From Clostridia bacterium (GTDB taxonomy: Bacteria; Bacillota; Peptococcia; Peptococcales; BICA1-8), in contig JASKKI010000023.1 of the NCBI GenBank assembly GCA_030154225.1, positions 1 to 33,410 of the forward strand: 33,410 bases of DNA, in the 5' to 3' direction. Under the pieces are notes generated by a model, which saw nothing but the letters and a program-made list of their open reading frames with translations, had not been told where the DNA came from and did not search any database. Positions 31,607 through 33,410 of the stretch are shown piece by piece. Numbering within the stretch: the stretch's first letter is position 1; each line of letters begins with the position of its first letter. A program made the translations under genes and the position numbers.

Positions 31607-33001
31607 TTATACAATTCCAAACAATGTTGCCAGAATAATTACAATTGCTGTAGAAGCAAATGGAATTACCAAGGATACCATACCAAGGTCAGGATATGAA
31701 GCCTTATGGGTTAATCCGGTAATAGCCAGTAGGGTTATTACAGCACCGTTATGGGGCAGGGTATCAAAACCACCAGAGGACAAGGAAGCAATTTTGTGTA
31801 GTAGTTCCGGGTTCAATCCTACTTGTTGTCCCCATTCCAAATATCTTTGCCCCATAGCTTCCAAGGCAATACTCATACCACCAGAAGCAGAACCTGTAAT
31901 ACCTGCTAGCACGTTAACAGTAATGGCTTCTGAAACCAATGGGGTACCGGGGTCAATACTTAACATAAAATCTCTTACAACTGTAAAACCGGGTAGAGAA
32001 CGGATAACATTACCATAACCAACCTCTGATGCAGTGTTCATAATTGCCAGCAAGGAACCGATTGCACCAGCATTAAGAGCTTTCATTAAGTTAGCTTCAG
32101 TTTTAATGTGCTTCCAACCAAAGACAATTGCTAAAATAATTCCAACAACCAAAGCACTAATTAAGGCCCAGATAGCAACAACACTGGGAATAGATACTTT
32201 AATGCCAACTGCTTCTAATTGAGCTGGATCCCATTTCAGAATTATCTTGGTAAACACATAGTTCAATACTAATACAGAAACCAGTGGCAAAATAGCTAAA
32301 ACTGGGCTCATTAATTCCCCTTCGGAAAATTTGGATTCATCAGGTTCGTTGATAAAGTCATGTTTGGATCCGTAATTTTCACCAGCAGCTATAAATTTGT
32401 TTTTACGGTACTCTAACCAAGCAATACCGCCAATAGCCATGAGTAAACCAGCGATTATACCTGTTACTGGAGCAGCATAACCGGTAGTGCCAAAGTATTT
32501 ACCGGGAATCAAGTTCTGGATCTGGGGAGTTCCCGGTAAAGCTGTCATAGTAAAAGTGAAGGAACCTAAAGCAATACAAGCAGGTATTAAACGCTTTGGA
32601 ATGTCAGCTTCTTTAAAAAGTGCTGCGGCAAAAGGATAAACTGCAAAGGCAACAACGAATAAACTCACACCACCATAGGTTAATACTGCACAAGCTAAAA
32701 CAACAGCAGTAATGGCTTTACCAGCACCTAGCTTTTTAATTATCCAGTGGGCAATAGATTTTGCAGCACCACTTTCTTCCATTACCTTACCAAAAACGGC
32801 GCCTAGCAAGAATACGGGAAAATAACTCTTGGCATAACCCATACCTTTAACCATAAATATCTCGGTATAAGTTCCCAATAAAGGGTAACCGGCTGTAAGG
32901 GCTGCCAGTAATGCCAGAATAGGAGCAAAGAGAATAACCGAATATCCACGATAAGCAACAAACATCAATAAAGCAAGAGAGATAATAATACCTAATACCA
33001 T
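31607..33001 (-). CDS. GntP-family permease, probable hydroxybutyrate or short organic acid transporter
   Basis: A 464-residue integral membrane protein with about 12 hydrophobic helices. GntP-like features are AVFGKVMEESGAAKSIAHWI near residue 70, YGGVSLFVVAFAVYPFAAALFKEADIPKRLIPACIALGSFTFTMTALPGTP, and the conserved C-terminal SASGGMSIALEA with SLSSGGFDTLPHNGAVITLL. The DTLPHNG and PGTP motifs are seen in D-3-hydroxybutyrate-type permeases of the family, and the acyl-CoA neighbours agree, so uptake or release of a C4 acid is my guess. It is monocistronic, with AGGAGGAG before the ATG and a sigma-54 promoter upstream. Confidence 0.88.
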   Translation of the reverse strand: MVLGIIISLALLMFVAYRGYSVILFAPILALLAALTAGYPLLGTYTEIFMVKGMGYAKSYFPVFLLGAVFGKVMEESGAAKSIAHWIIKKLGAGKAITAVVLACAVLTYGGVSLFVVAFAVYPFAAALFKEADIPKRLIPACIALGSFTFTMTALPGTPQIQNLIPGKYFGTTGYAAPVTGIIAGLLMAIGGIAWLEYRKNKFIAAGENYGSKHDFINEPDESKFSEGELMSPVLAILPLVSVLVLNYVFTKIILKWDPAQLEAVGIKVSIPSVVAIWALISALVVGIILAIVFGWKHIKTEANLMKALNAGAIGSLLAIMNTASEVGYGNVIRSLPGFTVVRDFMLSIDPGTPLVSEAITVNVLAGITGSASGGMSIALEAMGQRYLEWGQQVGLNPELLHKIASLSSGGFDTLPHNGAVITLLAITGLTHKASYPDLGMVSLVIPFASTAIVIILATLFGIV

Positions 33002-33035
33002 ATAACTCCTCCTAATCTATTTAGATAATGAAAAA

Positions 33036-33087
33036 GGACACACCTCTCTTTGAAGCCTAACTTTGGGGTCGAGGTATGTCCCCAATT
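33036..33087 (-). repeat. REP-like hairpin repeat, copy 2
   Basis: GGACACACCTC pairs with GAGGTATGTCC (10 of 11) around 24 bases. Read on the minus strand it starts AATTGGGGACATACCTC, matching copy 1 at 31548. It lies in the gntP leader, downstream of the predicted start site. Confidence 0.75.
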
Positions 33088-33148
33088 AGTAAAACACTTT
33101 TTAAAAAGTTCACCTCCCCGATAAAATTAAATACCAGTAATAGGTTTT

Positions 33149-33165
33149 AGCAAAATTCATGCCAA
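33149..33165 (-). promoter_or_regulatory. Sigma-54 (-24/-12) promoter of gntP
   Basis: Minus strand TTGGCATGAATTTTGCT matches YTGGCACGrNNNTTGCW at all but one constrained position, with exactly ten bases between GG and GC. Transcription would begin near 33138, leaving a leader of about 137 bases that includes repeat copy 2. Repeats at 33194-33305 are candidate sites for an enhancer-binding activator. Confidence 0.75.
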
Positions 33166-33193
33166 TTAAAAAATACTTTAAAATCAACTTTAT

Positions 33194-33305
33194 CAAATTA
33201 TGTTTTGCATAATTTGTCTATATTTTTAGAAAAATATTTAGGATGTAGAATTTACACACAATAATTTTCGTCTAATATTTTAGAAATAGTCTATATTTTT
33301 AGAAA
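33194..33305. promoter_or_regulatory. Candidate upstream activator sites of the gntP promoter
   Basis: A perfect 9-bp inverted repeat CAAATTATG-TTTTG-CATAATTTG (33194-33216) abuts GTCTATATTTTTAGAAA (33216-33232). The latter is repeated exactly at 33289-33305, with a related TAATATTTTAGAAA in between. They lie about 55-165 bases before the predicted sigma-54 start site, the usual range for enhancer-binding proteins. Confidence 0.45.
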
Positions 33306-33410
33306 TCCCTAGTCCATAGTGAAGCCATAGCCGGCCCTCCACCGACACATAAAGAAGCGCCACCAGTAGTTAAGCCAAGTCTCTCCATTTCATAATAAAG
33401 AGTTACAATA
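33299..33410 (-). CDS. Thiolase family protein, C-terminal end (runs off the window)
   Basis: 36 codons plus stop are visible on the minus strand: VTLYYEMERLGLTTGGASLCVGGGPAMASLWTRDF. The LxxEMxR helix and GGASLCVGGG with the active-site cysteine match the end of acetyl-CoA acyltransferases. The tail MASLWTRDF differs from the thiolase at 28624, so it is a different paralogue rather than a duplicate end. It is not in the track because it is truncated. Its stop lies about 130 bases before the gntP promoter and no good terminator follows. Confidence 0.88.
   Translation of the reverse strand, partial: IVTLYYEMERLGLTTGGASLCVGGGPAMASLWTRDF

Noticed and set aside
1-33410. CRISPR arrays, tRNA and rRNA genes
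   Set aside because: I saw no regular repeat-spacer series, cloverleaf-type sequence or rRNA-like stretch on either strand when reading through; a tRNAscan or Infernal run would settle it.

Overview
This window comes from a low-GC, anaerobic, endospore-forming Firmicute of the class Clostridia. The evidence is the sporulation block spoIIGA-sigE-sigG-spoIIR, the oxygen-independent ribonucleotide reductase NrdD/NrdG with NrdR, strong purine-rich Shine-Dalgarno sites, several TTG starts, and a fermentative or syntrophic acyl-CoA set (thiolase, 3-hydroxyacyl-CoA dehydrogenase, CoA-transferase). I cannot name the species. Nearly all genes lie on the minus strand, so the biological reading order runs from high to low coordinates.

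Layout, right to left. (1) 33.4-27.7 kb: the 3' end of a thiolase; a GntP-family permease with a near-consensus sigma-54 promoter and two inverted copies of a hairpin repeat; then CoA-transferase, thiolase and SDR reductase, a C4 acyl-CoA (acetoacetyl/3-hydroxybutyryl) module. (2) 27.2-22.7 kb: spoIIGA, sigE, sigG, spoIIR, ymxH and nrdR, a conserved Clostridia order, with promoter candidates for spoIIG (long spacer) and sigG (sigma-F type). (3) 22.7-20.0 kb: nrdD-nrdG. (4) 20.0-13.6 kb: an accessory island on both strands with a patatin-like phospholipase, an IS110-family element whose leader folds like a guide (bridge) RNA, an unassigned polytopic membrane protein, a 52 percent glutamine small protein, a rubrerythrin-like diiron protein, an Rrf2 regulator sharing a putative operator with it, and a decayed CydC-type ABC transporter fragment. 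(5) 13.5-12.0 kb: pgeF and an OmpR-family response regulator with no adjacent kinase. (6) 11.9-5.3 kb: a metabolic insertion with a small zinc-ribbon protein, a NifV-like protein with altered catalytic motifs, an IclR regulator, and an operon of NifV-like synthase, Aquifex-type aconitase and NAD-isocitrate dehydrogenase. This most likely makes 2-oxoglutarate through a Re-type citrate synthase. (7) 5.2-0 kb: the cell-division cluster HlyD-like, ylmE, sepF, proC, ylmG, ylmH, divIVA, DUF167, and a truncated CutA-like gene.

Regions 2, 3, 5 and 7 together are the usual sigE/sigG-ylm-sepF-divIVA neighbourhood. Regions 4 and 6 look like insertions that split it. The points most worth following are the NifV paralogue that keeps its metal-binding residues but has lost the catalytic-histidine motif, the IS110 leader RNA, the sigma-54 promoter with upstream repeats before gntP, the two large palindromes, and the 12-bp motif shared by the rrf2 and rubrerythrin promoters. 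I saw no tRNA, rRNA or CRISPR array.
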